This document shows positions 19,694 to 29,396 of a stretch of 64,000 nt of DNA, in pieces (the stretch's first letter is position 1; each line of letters opens with the position of its first letter). Below the pieces are notes generated by a model. The model had not been told where the DNA came from and did not search any database. It saw nothing but the letters and a program-made list of their open reading frames with translations. The stretch spans positions 1 to 64,000 of the forward strand of contig NZ_WHZU01000013.1 in assembly GCF_010667655.1 (NCBI RefSeq), in the 5' to 3' direction. This stretch comes from Bifidobacterium saimiriisciurei. GTDB taxonomy: Bacteria; Actinomycetota; Actinomycetes; Actinomycetales; Bifidobacteriaceae. Made by a program: the position numbers and the translations under genes.

Positions 19694-19740
19694 GTAGGAT
19701 GTTATTCCGATATTGATATCCTCTGGAATACGCAACCTAC
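19694..19740. promoter_or_regulatory. Nested dyads upstream of the aldolase-like gene
   Basis: GTAGG (19694-19698) and CCTAC (19736-19740) enclose ATTCC (19704-19708) and GGAAT (19725-19729), with GATATTGATATC in the centre. The arrangement lies in the 240-bp divergent promoter region shared with the aminotransferase gene. It may be a regulator site; unproven. Confidence 0.35.
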
Positions 19741-19795
19741 GATATCATCGCCGGCGCGAGCGCGCGCAGCGGCGTTTTTTCATGACGGGAGAATC

Positions 19796-20821
19796 ATGCT
19801 GCATTTCGACAGTGACTATATGGAAGGGGCGCACCCTCGTATTCTCGAGGAACTGTGCCGGGACAACGGCAGCCAGCATGTCGGCTACGGCCTCGACGGC
19901 ATCTGCGACGAGGCGAAGGACCGCATACGGAAGGCCTGCGGCGCGCCCGATGCCGAGGTGTGGTTCCTCGTCGGCGGCACGCAGACCAACCGTACGGTCA
20001 TCGATTCCACGCTCCGTCCGTACGAGGGTGTGGTCGCTGCGGAAAGCGGGCATATCAGCGTCCATGAGGCCGGGGCTATAGAGTCGAGCGGTCACAAGGT
20101 GATCACGCTCCCCCAGCATGACGGCAAGATCGATGCGGCAGAGTTGCGCGACTATCTGGAGACGTTCGAGCATGACGAGAACCACGATCATATGGTCAGG
20201 CCCGGCATGACGTACATCTCCCATCCCACGGAATTCGGCACGCTGTATTCGGCCAACGAACTGCGGCAGATCAGCCGCGTCTGCCATGACCACGGCATTC
20301 CCCTGTATCTTGACGGCGCCCGATTGGCCTACGGGCTGGCGGCGGACGGCACCGACGTGACGCTGCATACCGTGGCCGAATGCTGCGACGTGTTCTATAT
20401 CGGCGGCACCAAGGTGGGAGCGCTGTTCGGCGAGGCCGTGGTGATCACCCGGCCTCATCTCATCGACGGATTCTTCCCGCAGATCAAGCTCAATGGCGCG
20501 CTGCTGGCGAAGGGATGGCTGCTGGGATTGCAGTTCAACACGTTGTTCACCGATGGATTGTATGAGCGCATCGCGCGGAACGCCATCGTCCAGGTCATGC
20601 GCATCAAACGCGGGTTCGCCGAAAAAGGCTACCGCCAGCTGTTCGGCTCCCCCACCAACCAGCAGTTCCTCATCCTCGACAATGAGACAATGGATCGCCT
20701 GCGAAAGGACGTCTCGTTCAGCTTCTGGGAGAAGTATGACGACGACCACACCGTCGTACGGTTCGCGACCAGCTGGGCGACGAAACCGGAGGACGTCGAC
20801 GCATTGCTGCAACTGCTGTAG
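19796..20821 (+). CDS. Threonine aldolase-like beta-eliminating lyase
   Basis: Fold-type I PLP enzyme of 341 residues, the size of low-specificity threonine aldolases (threonine to glycine and acetaldehyde). PLP lysine is Lys206 in FYIGGTKVGALFGEAV and the cofactor-binding Asp173 is in LYLDGARLAYGL. GGGAGAA precedes the ATG by 3 to 8 nt. Some family members are annotated only as beta-eliminating lyases, so substrate specificity (threonine, allo-threonine or other beta-hydroxy amino acids) is open. Divergent from the aminotransferase. Confidence 0.88.
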   Translation: MLHFDSDYMEGAHPRILEELCRDNGSQHVGYGLDGICDEAKDRIRKACGAPDAEVWFLVGGTQTNRTVIDSTLRPYEGVVAAESGHISVHEAGAIESSGHKVITLPQHDGKIDAAELRDYLETFEHDENHDHMVRPGMTYISHPTEFGTLYSANELRQISRVCHDHGIPLYLDGARLAYGLAADGTDVTLHTVAECCDVFYIGGTKVGALFGEAVVITRPHLIDGFFPQIKLNGALLAKGWLLGLQFNTLFTDGLYERIARNAIVQVMRIKRGFAEKGYRQLFGSPTNQQFLILDNETMDRLRKDVSFSFWEKYDDDHTVVRFATSWATKPEDVDALLQLL

Positions 20822-20910
20822 CATCCGTGATCGGCGACGATTCGACTGGCCGGCCACCGCACGTCGATATGGGGTATTGCATCGGCCGCTGATTGCGTCG
20901 GGGCGGAACG

Positions 20911-20938
20911 AAAAAAGGGCTTCCCTTCCGGGAAGCCC
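20911..20938 (-). terminator. Terminator of the MHS symporter gene
   Basis: GGGCTTCCC (20917-20925) pairs with GGGAAGCCC (20930-20938); on the minus strand six T follow (20916-20911). It lies between convergent genes. Confidence 0.9.
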
Positions 20939-20966
20939 TCCGCAGTGGAACGCGACGTTCAGCCGA

Positions 20967-22280
20967 TCACTTGGTGTAGTCCATGTTCTTGCTTTCCTTG
21001 ATGAGCAGCAGCGCGATCAGGGCGACGGCGCTCATGGCGGCCATGTACCAGCCGACGGACATGATGCCGTAGGTGCTCACCAGCCAGGTGGCCAGCGACG
21101 GGGCGAACGCACCGCCGAAGATGGCGGCGAGGTTGTAGCTCAGACCGGCGCCGGAGTAGCGCACGTGCATTGGGAAGAGCTCGGGCAGGTAGGCGCCGGA
21201 GGGGCCGAACAGGCCGCCCATGAGCACGAAGCCGAGGCAGAGGAAGAGCATGATGCGGGTGGCGTCGTGCTGGAGCAGGGCCGGGGCGAAGAAGCTGAAC
21301 ACGAGGGTGACGGCCGTGGTGGCGAGCAGCACCTTCTTGCGGCCGCGCTTGTCAGCCTGCAGGCAGCCGACGACGATGAACGCGGCGAAGAAGAACACCG
21401 ACACCATCTGCATGGCGAGGTATTCGGGCTGGCTGAAGCCGAGGCCGGAGACGCCGTAGCTCAGGGACCAGGTGCCGAGGATGTAGAACAGCGTGTAGGT
21501 GATGCCCATGGCCACGGTGCCGAGAAGCACCTGCCTCCAGTACGGCAGCAGGTCGGTGAGCGGGTGCTTGGAGGTGCGCTTCTCCTCGGAGGCCTTCTGG
21601 AAGACCGGGGTCTCGCTCATGCGGGCACGGACGTAGAGGCCGATGATGACGAGGATGGCGGACATGAGGAACGGGATGCGCCAGCCGAAGGCGACCATCT
21701 GGGCCTTGCTCAGATGCGTGGTGAGCAGCAGGTTGATGCCGTAGGCGCAGAAGAAGCCGATAGGGGCGCCGAGGTTCGGGAAGGAACCGTAGAGGGCGCG
21801 CTTGTCGGCCGGGGCGTTCTCCGTGGCGACGAGCGCGGCGCCGGACCATTCACCGGCGAGGCCGACGCCCTGGCAGGCGCGGCAGAGGCACAGGATGACG
21901 ACGGACCACACGCCGATCTGCTCGTATCCGGGCAGCACGCCGACGAGGAAGGTCGAGATGCCCATGGTCATCAGGGCGACGACGAGTGTCTTCTTGCGGC
22001 CGAGCTTGTCGCCGAAGTGGCCGAACAGCATGGAGCCGAACGGACGGGCGAGGAACGAGACGGCGAAGGTGACGAACGCCATCAGCGTGGCGATTGCGGG
22101 GTTGGACTTGGCGACATCGGTGAAGAAGATGAGACCGAAGTAGCTGGCCGCGGCGATGGAATAGCAGTAGTTGTCGTAGAACTCGATGGCGGTGCCGACC
22201 ATCGACGCCGCGATAATCTCGGCGACGGAATCCTTCTTTACCGCCTTGGCTCCGGCCAGTGTTGCCGTTGTGGTTGACAT
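20967..22280 (-). CDS. MFS transporter, metabolite:H+ symporter (MHS) family
   Basis: A 437-residue, 12-segment MFS carrier. The signature loops are GHFGDKLGRKKTLV between segments 2 and 3 and ADKRGRKKVLL between segments 8 and 9. The AIEFYDNYCY start and the VGLAGEWSGA stretch place it with ShiA/ProP-like MHS symporters of dicarboxylates, shikimate, betaine or related acids. The ATG at 22280 is chosen because upstream in-frame codons lack membrane-protein character; the nearest purine-rich site (GAGAGAAAG) is rather far. A possible CRP-type site lies about 200 bp upstream. Substrate unknown. Confidence 0.9.
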   Translation of the reverse strand: MSTTTATLAGAKAVKKDSVAEIIAASMVGTAIEFYDNYCYSIAAASYFGLIFFTDVAKSNPAIATLMAFVTFAVSFLARPFGSMLFGHFGDKLGRKKTLVVALMTMGISTFLVGVLPGYEQIGVWSVVILCLCRACQGVGLAGEWSGAALVATENAPADKRALYGSFPNLGAPIGFFCAYGINLLLTTHLSKAQMVAFGWRIPFLMSAILVIIGLYVRARMSETPVFQKASEEKRTSKHPLTDLLPYWRQVLLGTVAMGITYTLFYILGTWSLSYGVSGLGFSQPEYLAMQMVSVFFFAAFIVVGCLQADKRGRKKVLLATTAVTLVFSFFAPALLQHDATRIMLFLCLGFVLMGGLFGPSGAYLPELFPMHVRYSGAGLSYNLAAIFGGAFAPSLATWLVSTYGIMSVGWYMAAMSAVALIALLLIKESKNMDYTK

Positions 22281-22550
22281 GATTGGTATGTCTTTCTCTC
22301 TACACAATACATGCATCGAGACCGACAGCGGATGCGTTCGGCGGGTGGCGTTCCGCATCTACAATGCCGGGCGACGATGCGGAGCTTTGTTTCCCCTTCT
22401 TGGAGGCTGCAACCATCATGTCCCCTCCGGCACGCGGGCGGATTTTATTCTCGAATAGTGGACCCATTCGCCCGCAAATGTGTGATGGTTCACATTCCAT
22501 CGACGTCATCCTTGCGGGCATGGAAACAGCGCATGCGACCGGATGCGCAA
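22281..22550. other. Intergenic region upstream of the MHS symporter
   Basis: About 270 bp without a convincing gene. It contains the symporter promoter region and one CRP-type palindrome at 22479-22494. Short open frames here overlap mutually and have no ribosome binding site. Confidence 0.5.
22479..22494. promoter_or_regulatory. CRP-type palindrome upstream of the MHS symporter
   Basis: TGTGT-GATGGT-TCACA differs from TGTGA-N6-TCACA at one position and is flanked by AA and TT. It sits about 200 bp before the symporter start codon, the same motif class as the three sites at pflB. Confidence 0.4.
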
Positions 22551-22582
22551 AGAGGCCCGCCGGGCGAACCCGACGGGCCTCT
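22551..22582 (-). terminator. Terminator of the fruEKFG operon
   Basis: AGAGGCCCG (22551-22559) pairs with CGGGCCTCT (22574-22582), with GGG/CCC inside and a CGAA loop; TTTGCG follows on the minus strand. It lies 24 bp after fruG. Confidence 0.75.
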
Positions 22583-22606
22583 CCGAAGGAGGGAAATGAT
22601 ACGTTG

Positions 22607-23626
22607 CTATTCCTTCTTGAATGCGGTGACCGCACGCTGGAGGACAACGAAGATGAGGATCATCACGCCGACCACGATCTGCACGGCCTCGGCGGGGACG
22701 CCGAAGTCGGTGGTAAGCGGCTCGAGGATGGAGCGGACCAGGGCGCCGAGCACGGAGCCGAGCACGTAGCCGAAGCCGCCGGTGATGATCGTGCCGCCGA
22801 TGACGACGGAGGCGACGGCGTCGAGCTCCCAGCCCACACCCACCGTGTTCTTGGCGGAACCGATGTTGGCGGTGTAGACGATGGAGGCCAGGGCGGCAAG
22901 CGTGGCGGACGTCAGGTAGATGATGTACTGCGTGCGCTTGACGGGCAGACCCATGAGCTCGGCGGAGGAGCGGGAGCCGCCGATGGCGTAGATCGTGCGG
23001 CCGGTGCGGGTGTGGTGCAGCAGGATGTAGCCGAACACGACCACGACCAGGGCGATGATCACACCGAGGTTGATGCTCAGATCGTTCGAGATCTTCGGGT
23101 TGTCGATGATCTTCCAGCCTTCGCCGCCGATCCATGCGAAGCTGTTGTTCTCCGGCATGGTCAGGGAGTCGGTGGAGATGATGGAGGCGATGCCTCGGGC
23201 GAGGAACATGGTCGACAGCGTCGCGATGAACGGCTGCATGTTGAATTCCTCGATGAGCACGCCGGCCAGCAGGCCGAACGCCGCGCCGATGAGCAGCATG
23301 ATGATGAGGACCAGCGGGGCGGGGGTGCCGCCGTTGAGCATCTTCATGCCGACGACTGCGGTGATGGCCACGATGGCGCCGACCGAAAGGTCGATGCCGC
23401 CGGTGAGGATCGGCAGGGTCATGGCGACCGCGAGGATGATCAGGTAGGCGTGGTCGATGAACAGCGAGGAGATGAAGCCGAGCCTGAAGTAGGTGCCGAA
23501 CAGCACCTGACCCATGATCAGCATCAGGATGAAGATCACCACGGCGGCGATCGTCGGAATCATCTGGGCGTCGAACTTGCCGCCCTTGGCCTTCTTGGCC
23601 TTTGGAGTCACTGCTGCGGAACTCAT
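22607..23626 (-). CDS. fruG: Fructose-type ABC transporter permease 2
   Basis: A 339-residue permease of the ribose/galactofuranose class (YjfF-like) with about eight to ten hydrophobic segments and the family stretch LPILTGGIDLSVGAIVAI. Together with FruF it forms the membrane channel. Its ATG overlaps the fruF stop codon by 4 bp (ATGA), so translation is coupled. In B. longum the fruEKFG operon is reported to import fructose, with some other sugars bound more weakly; I assign the name from gene order and family. Confidence 0.88.
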   Translation of the reverse strand: MSSAAVTPKAKKAKGGKFDAQMIPTIAAVVIFILMLIMGQVLFGTYFRLGFISSLFIDHAYLIILAVAMTLPILTGGIDLSVGAIVAITAVVGMKMLNGGTPAPLVLIIMLLIGAAFGLLAGVLIEEFNMQPFIATLSTMFLARGIASIISTDSLTMPENNSFAWIGGEGWKIIDNPKISNDLSINLGVIIALVVVVFGYILLHHTRTGRTIYAIGGSRSSAELMGLPVKRTQYIIYLTSATLAALASIVYTANIGSAKNTVGVGWELDAVASVVIGGTIITGGFGYVLGSVLGALVRSILEPLTTDFGVPAEAVQIVVGVMILIFVVLQRAVTAFKKE

Positions 23627-24696
23627 GCTGCCACCGCCTTCTGAGAATCCTTGAGCGCGCGCTTGCGCTTCAATTCGGCGCTCAAGTTGTGAACCTTCGG
23701 AGCCTGCATCACACAGATGATGATGACCACGGCGGCGAAGAAGGCCGGGGTTGCGGCCGAATCGACACCGAGGGTGATGATGGTCTTGCGGATCATCGCG
23801 ATGATGACGGCGCCGAGGGCGCTGCCCGCGAGGGAGAACTTGCCGCCGAGCAGCGAGGTTCCACCGATGACGACCGCGAGGATTGCGTACATTTCAAGAT
23901 CCTGACCGGTCTTGACCACGTCGACTCGCATCACGGATGCGGTGGCGAACAGGCCGGCGATGGCGGCGAGCACGCCGGAGATCGCGTAGACGAGGAAGAG
24001 GATCTTGCGGGGGTTGATGCCGGTCATGCGGCTGGCTTCCTGGTTGATGCCGACGGACTCGATCATCATGCCCATGGCGGTCTTGCGGGCGACGGCTCCG
24101 ACCGCAAGGACGATGACGAGGGCGATGACGAAGTTGGCAGGAATGCCGAGGATGAAGCCGTTGGCCATCCAGCGCAGCGGCTCGCCGCCGGCGACCTGGG
24201 AGGCGTCGGTGTTCTCGCCGGAGGTGATGACCTTGGCGACGCCTCGACCGGCGAGCATCATGATCAGGGTGGTGATGAACGGCTGGAGGCCGAGGATGGA
24301 GACCAGCACGCCGTTGATGGAGCCGATGACCAGACCGATGAGCAGGGCCACGAGGATGGCGACCCACACGTTGGCGCCGTTGGTCAGCAGCTGCATGGCG
24401 GTGGCGCCGGCGACTGCCATCACGGAGCCGACGGACAGATCGATGCCGGCGGTGGAGATGACGAGCGTCATGCCGGTGGCGATCATCAGGTATCGCGCGG
24501 ATTCCTGCAGCATGGTGATGAGCGGGCCCGCGAGACCACCGGTGTTCTTGTTCCACGTGAGGCTGAGGAACTGGTGGTCGACGATGGTGCAGATGATGAT
24601 CAGCGCGATCAGTGCGACGACCGACCAGGTCAGGTTGTTGCCGAGGAGCTTGGCGACGACGTTGTTCTTGTCGTCCTTCTTCTCTGCTGCTGCCAT
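23623..24696 (-). CDS. fruF: Fructose-type ABC transporter permease 1
   Basis: A 357-residue permease (YtfT-like), partner of FruG, with the stretch TLVISTAGIDLSVGSVMAVAG and multiple membrane segments. GGAAAGGAGG lies shortly before the ATG; the gap to fruK is 1 nt. The C-terminus ends in a basic cytoplasmic tail (ELKRKRALK). Confidence 0.88.
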   Translation of the reverse strand: MAAAEKKDDKNNVVAKLLGNNLTWSVVALIALIIICTIVDHQFLSLTWNKNTGGLAGPLITMLQESARYLMIATGMTLVISTAGIDLSVGSVMAVAGATAMQLLTNGANVWVAILVALLIGLVIGSINGVLVSILGLQPFITTLIMMLAGRGVAKVITSGENTDASQVAGGEPLRWMANGFILGIPANFVIALVIVLAVGAVARKTAMGMMIESVGINQEASRMTGINPRKILFLVYAISGVLAAIAGLFATASVMRVDVVKTGQDLEMYAILAVVIGGTSLLGGKFSLAGSALGAVIIAMIRKTIITLGVDSAATPAFFAAVVIIICVMQAPKVHNLSAELKRKRALKDSQKAVAA

Positions 24697-24697
24697 C

Positions 24698-26227
<1,530 letters not shown>

Positions 26228-26282
26228 GTCTTTGCCTTACGAAAGGGAATGTTATCGTTTTGTGACATTTTGCCCAAACATG

Positions 26283-26325
26283 GTGAACGGTGTATCGCAG
26301 ACCATTCTGCTGATACACCGTTCAC
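26283..26325 (-). terminator. Intra-operon stem-loop between fruE and fruK
   Basis: GTGAACGGTGTATC (26283-26296) pairs with GATACACCGTTCAC (26312-26325), continued by GCAGA/TCTGC with one bulged base. No real U-tract follows, so it more likely protects the fruE mRNA end and lowers fruKFG expression than fully stops transcription. Confidence 0.7.
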
Positions 26326-26362
26326 TGCGTTACTGCTTGGTTGTACTCGTCAGAGTGCGCAA

Positions 26363-27349
26363 TCAGTACTTGCGCTCGCCGGAGTCGAGGGCCTTCTTGG
26401 CGGCTGCCGCGTCGAAGGTCTTGGACTCGATCTGGATGTCGGCCTTGGGGGTCTTGCCGTCCAGCTTGTCCTTCACGGCCTGGGCGGTCTCCTTGCCGAA
26501 GATCGGGTTGTACTCGATGACGTAGTCGAGATCGCCGGAGACGACGGCCTTCAGAGCGGCCTCGGTGCCGTCGATGGTCACGATCTTGACCTTGCCCTTC
26601 AGACCCGCGGCGTCGACGGCCTGGGCGGCGCCGATGCCCATCTCGTCGTTCTGGGCGAAGATGAACTGCGGGTTCTGGGACTTGTACTTGTCGAGCAGAC
26701 CGGCGGTCACGGTCTTGGCCTCATCGGTGGACCAGTTGGCGGACTGGGACTCGAGGACCTTGATGTTGGAGGCGACCTTGTTGTCCCAACCAGTGCCGCG
26801 GTCCTTCACCACGGACAGGCCGGCGGGGCCTTCGAGGATGAAGCCGTTGGCGCCGTTCGGGAAGTCCTTGGCGATGCGTTCGGCGGCCTGTTCGCCGGCC
26901 CACTCGTTGGAAGGTCCGATGTGGGAGACGATGGCCTTCTTGGCCTCGGCATCCTTGACCTCGACGTTACGATCGACCGTGAAGACAGGAATCTCGGCCT
27001 CGGCGGCCTTCTTCAGGGAGTCATCCCAGCCGGAATCCTCGGTGGAGGACAGGATGATGGCATCCACTTCGTCGTTGACGAACTTGTTGAACGCCTGGAT
27101 CTGCTTCTGCTGATCGTTGTTCTGCGTCGGAGAGTAGACGAGGTTGAAGCCGGCGTCCTTGAACGCCTGCTTGATGTCGTTCTCGTTCGCGGTACGGAAG
27201 CCACCCTCGGGGCCGACGGCGACGAAGCCGACGGTCTTCTGGCCGCTGTCGCTCTTGCTGTCACCGGCGCTGCCACCGCATGCGGCGAGGCCGACGAGAG
27301 TGGAAGCTGCGACGACTGCCGCCAGACCCGACTTGATTGCTTTCTTCAT
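26363..27349 (-). CDS. fruE: Fructose-type ABC transporter substrate-binding lipoprotein
   Basis: Periplasmic-binding-protein-like sugar receptor (YtfQ class), 328 residues. The signal peptide ends in LAAC (Cys24), giving a lipid anchor. AAGGAGG lies 8 nt before the ATG at 27349; a longer frame upstream has no site. It heads the operon fruE-fruK-fruF-fruG and is separated from the rest by a stem-loop, as expected when the receptor is needed in excess. Regulation by a LacI-type repressor is suggested by a perfect palindrome at 27435-27448. Confidence 0.9.
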   Translation of the reverse strand: MKKAIKSGLAAVVAASTLVGLAACGGSAGDSKSDSGQKTVGFVAVGPEGGFRTANENDIKQAFKDAGFNLVYSPTQNNDQQKQIQAFNKFVNDEVDAIILSSTEDSGWDDSLKKAAEAEIPVFTVDRNVEVKDAEAKKAIVSHIGPSNEWAGEQAAERIAKDFPNGANGFILEGPAGLSVVKDRGTGWDNKVASNIKVLESQSANWSTDEAKTVTAGLLDKYKSQNPQFIFAQNDEMGIGAAQAVDAAGLKGKVKIVTIDGTEAALKAVVSGDLDYVIEYNPIFGKETAQAVKDKLDGKTPKADIQIESKTFDAAAAKKALDSGERKY

Positions 27350-27391
27350 ATAACTCCTCCTTGAGTAAGACAACAGCACATTCTGTCGTCT

Positions 27392-27412
27392 AACAGATGG
27401 TGTTCATCTGTT
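27392..27412. promoter_or_regulatory. Dyad in the fruE upstream region
   Basis: AACAGATG and CATCTGTT flank a 5-bp spacer, 43 bp before the fruE start codon. It could be a second operator or an mRNA hairpin. Confidence 0.4.
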
Positions 27413-27434
27413 GATGTCTATAACCATATGTGGA

Positions 27435-27448
27435 AGTGAGCGCTCACT
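27435..27448. promoter_or_regulatory. LacI-family-type operator upstream of fruE
   Basis: AGTGAGCGCTCACT is a 14-bp perfect palindrome with the central CG typical of LacI-family sites. It lies 86 bp before the fruE start codon. No LacI-type gene is in this window. Confidence 0.6.
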
Positions 27449-27641
27449 CAACATCATCCGATAACAAAACGGTAACAGTGCCGTTATGAACGGGCATTTA
27501 GGTCTTTTTGTTCGACAAACGCATGCGATTGTTTGATTTTGCCGTATTTTTTGTCGCTTATTGTGCGTTTTATGATGTGAGAGCACGACACGCCAAACGG
27601 CGAAACCACCCGATTCCCTCAATCAATCACACGTCAGGATC

Positions 27642-29396
27642 TCACTCGCCGCTCGCTATGGCCGACGTCTGCAGGTCGAGCACGCGCCACGAGGAGGACA
27701 GCGATCCTCGCGCATAGCGGACGTTGCCGGAGTCGTCCAGGGCGATGAGGCTCTGGGTCTGGTTGATTTGCGCGGAAGTGACCGCGACGGTGCCATTGGG
27801 CAACGTCTGCGTTTCCTCGGGTCCAGGCGCGGACTGCTGGTGGCCGCTGGGCGAATCGGCGACGGAATACACGATGGTCGTGTCGTTGTAGAAGGTCACC
27901 GCGTTGATGCCCGCGACATGCGAGAGCACGACGTAATGGGGACTGATTCCCACGGCCGTTCCATCCGAGTCCCTTCGTATGCCGGTCATGACCAGTTCGG
28001 ACGAGTCCCCGTCCTCCACGGCGGCCACGATTCTCGAACCTTCGGGCGATATTGCCATGGCGCGGACCCGCTCCCCCGACCACGGCGTGGGCAGTTCGGC
28101 GACGCGCTCGATATTGCCCGCGTCGCCGACGAACAGGGTCCGCCCACCGGACGGGACCATCCATACCTCTCGATCGAGCCCGGTGGTTATCCACGTGGCG
28201 TCGACGCCGGCGAACATGATGCCGCAGGACCTGACCGACGAGTCAATGCATTCCACGTTCCCGTCGGCGCGCAGCACCGCTCCCCCGCCCCGTGACGAGA
28301 AGACCAGCGCGCGGGCGTTCACCGCGCCGTCGGTCTCGCCGACCTTGACGAGGTTCTGCGAGGTTATGGAGACCAGAGACTTGTTGGCCAGGGTGTAAAG
28401 GTGCCGGTTCGGCTGTTCGACCGCAAGGGTGACATGGGAATCGGCGTCGGAGAGATCCAGTCCGGAGTCATCGACGATGTGCAGGTCGTAGTCGTCGTTG
28501 CCGTCGCCGAGGGTGAGACGGATCTGCCGCACCAGCATGGAGCGGTCCCCCGACGGCAGCGTGGCGGCGGCGTTGGAAAGCTTCACGTCGATCCTGCCTC
28601 CGGTGGAGGGGACCGAGTCCATGGAGAGCGTCACCTTGCCTGCGGACACCGATCGCACGGCGTTGCCCATCCACGGGGCGGCGCCGTCGAGCAGTTCGCG
28701 CACGGCGAGCGTCCGCCACTGCCGCCAGCCGAACCACCGGGTGTCGGGCACCAAGGTGTTGCCGGAATTGGACAGCTGGTAGAGCTGCACCTGGCGGAAG
28801 ACCTGCTGGAAGTCCGACTCCCCGATGAATATCCCGTCGGGAAGCTTGTCGATGCGCCACTGACCGTCGACGCTGCGTACGGTGAAGGCCTCGCTGACCG
28901 TTCCGCTGTTGCCGGCGACGGAGTAGATACCGTGGGAGTTCACCTGCCCGACATTACTGAACGACATGTTGACCTGTATTGTGTCCTTCGAACCGGCGGC
29001 CTCTTCCGCCGCCGCTCCTGCGGTCTGGATACTCGGTTCGCCGGTATAGATGCCGACCTTGGCGTCCGGCTTCCACTTCGCCGCCGCCTCGGCGGTCAGG
29101 AACTGACGGGCGACCTTGAATCCATCGGTCTGGGGGCCGGCCGGCAGGGATGATATGAAGCCCCTCACTATCTCCTCGGCGGTGGCGTCGGCCTGGGGCC
29201 CCTGGGGATCGATGAACACACGGTGCTCCCCCTTGGAGACCTGGGCCATGCGCTGCACCGGGCCGCTGGTGGGAAGGCCCAGCGTCAGGGAGCATGCGGA
29301 CAGGGAAAGCGTCATGCCGGCGGCGCATGCCACGGCCATGGCACGTCGTCCAAGGCACAGGGCCTTGGGGCTGTGGAATCCGTCATGCCTCGTCAT
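27642..29396 (-). CDS. lpqB: Lipoprotein LpqB
   Basis: Cell-surface lipoprotein that works with the MtrAB two-component system and influences its signalling in actinobacteria. The 584-residue product has a lipobox LSAC (Cys35), an N-terminal GerMN-type domain and a C-terminal beta-propeller-like region. Its ATG overlaps the mtrB stop codon by 4 bp (ATGA), so the three genes mtrA-mtrB-lpqB form one coupled unit. No strong terminator was found directly after it. Confidence 0.92.
   Translation of the reverse strand: MTRHDGFHSPKALCLGRRAMAVACAAGMTLSLSACSLTLGLPTSGPVQRMAQVSKGEHRVFIDPQGPQADATAEEIVRGFISSLPAGPQTDGFKVARQFLTAEAAAKWKPDAKVGIYTGEPSIQTAGAAAEEAAGSKDTIQVNMSFSNVGQVNSHGIYSVAGNSGTVSEAFTVRSVDGQWRIDKLPDGIFIGESDFQQVFRQVQLYQLSNSGNTLVPDTRWFGWRQWRTLAVRELLDGAAPWMGNAVRSVSAGKVTLSMDSVPSTGGRIDVKLSNAAATLPSGDRSMLVRQIRLTLGDGNDDYDLHIVDDSGLDLSDADSHVTLAVEQPNRHLYTLANKSLVSITSQNLVKVGETDGAVNARALVFSSRGGGAVLRADGNVECIDSSVRSCGIMFAGVDATWITTGLDREVWMVPSGGRTLFVGDAGNIERVAELPTPWSGERVRAMAISPEGSRIVAAVEDGDSSELVMTGIRRDSDGTAVGISPHYVVLSHVAGINAVTFYNDTTIVYSVADSPSGHQQSAPGPEETQTLPNGTVAVTSAQINQTQSLIALDDSGNVRYARGSLSSSWRVLDLQTSAIASGE

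Noticed and set aside
19620-19795. Possible T-box leader before the aldolase-like gene
   Set aside because: No T-box motif and no terminator/antiterminator pair; the symmetry fits a protein operator better.
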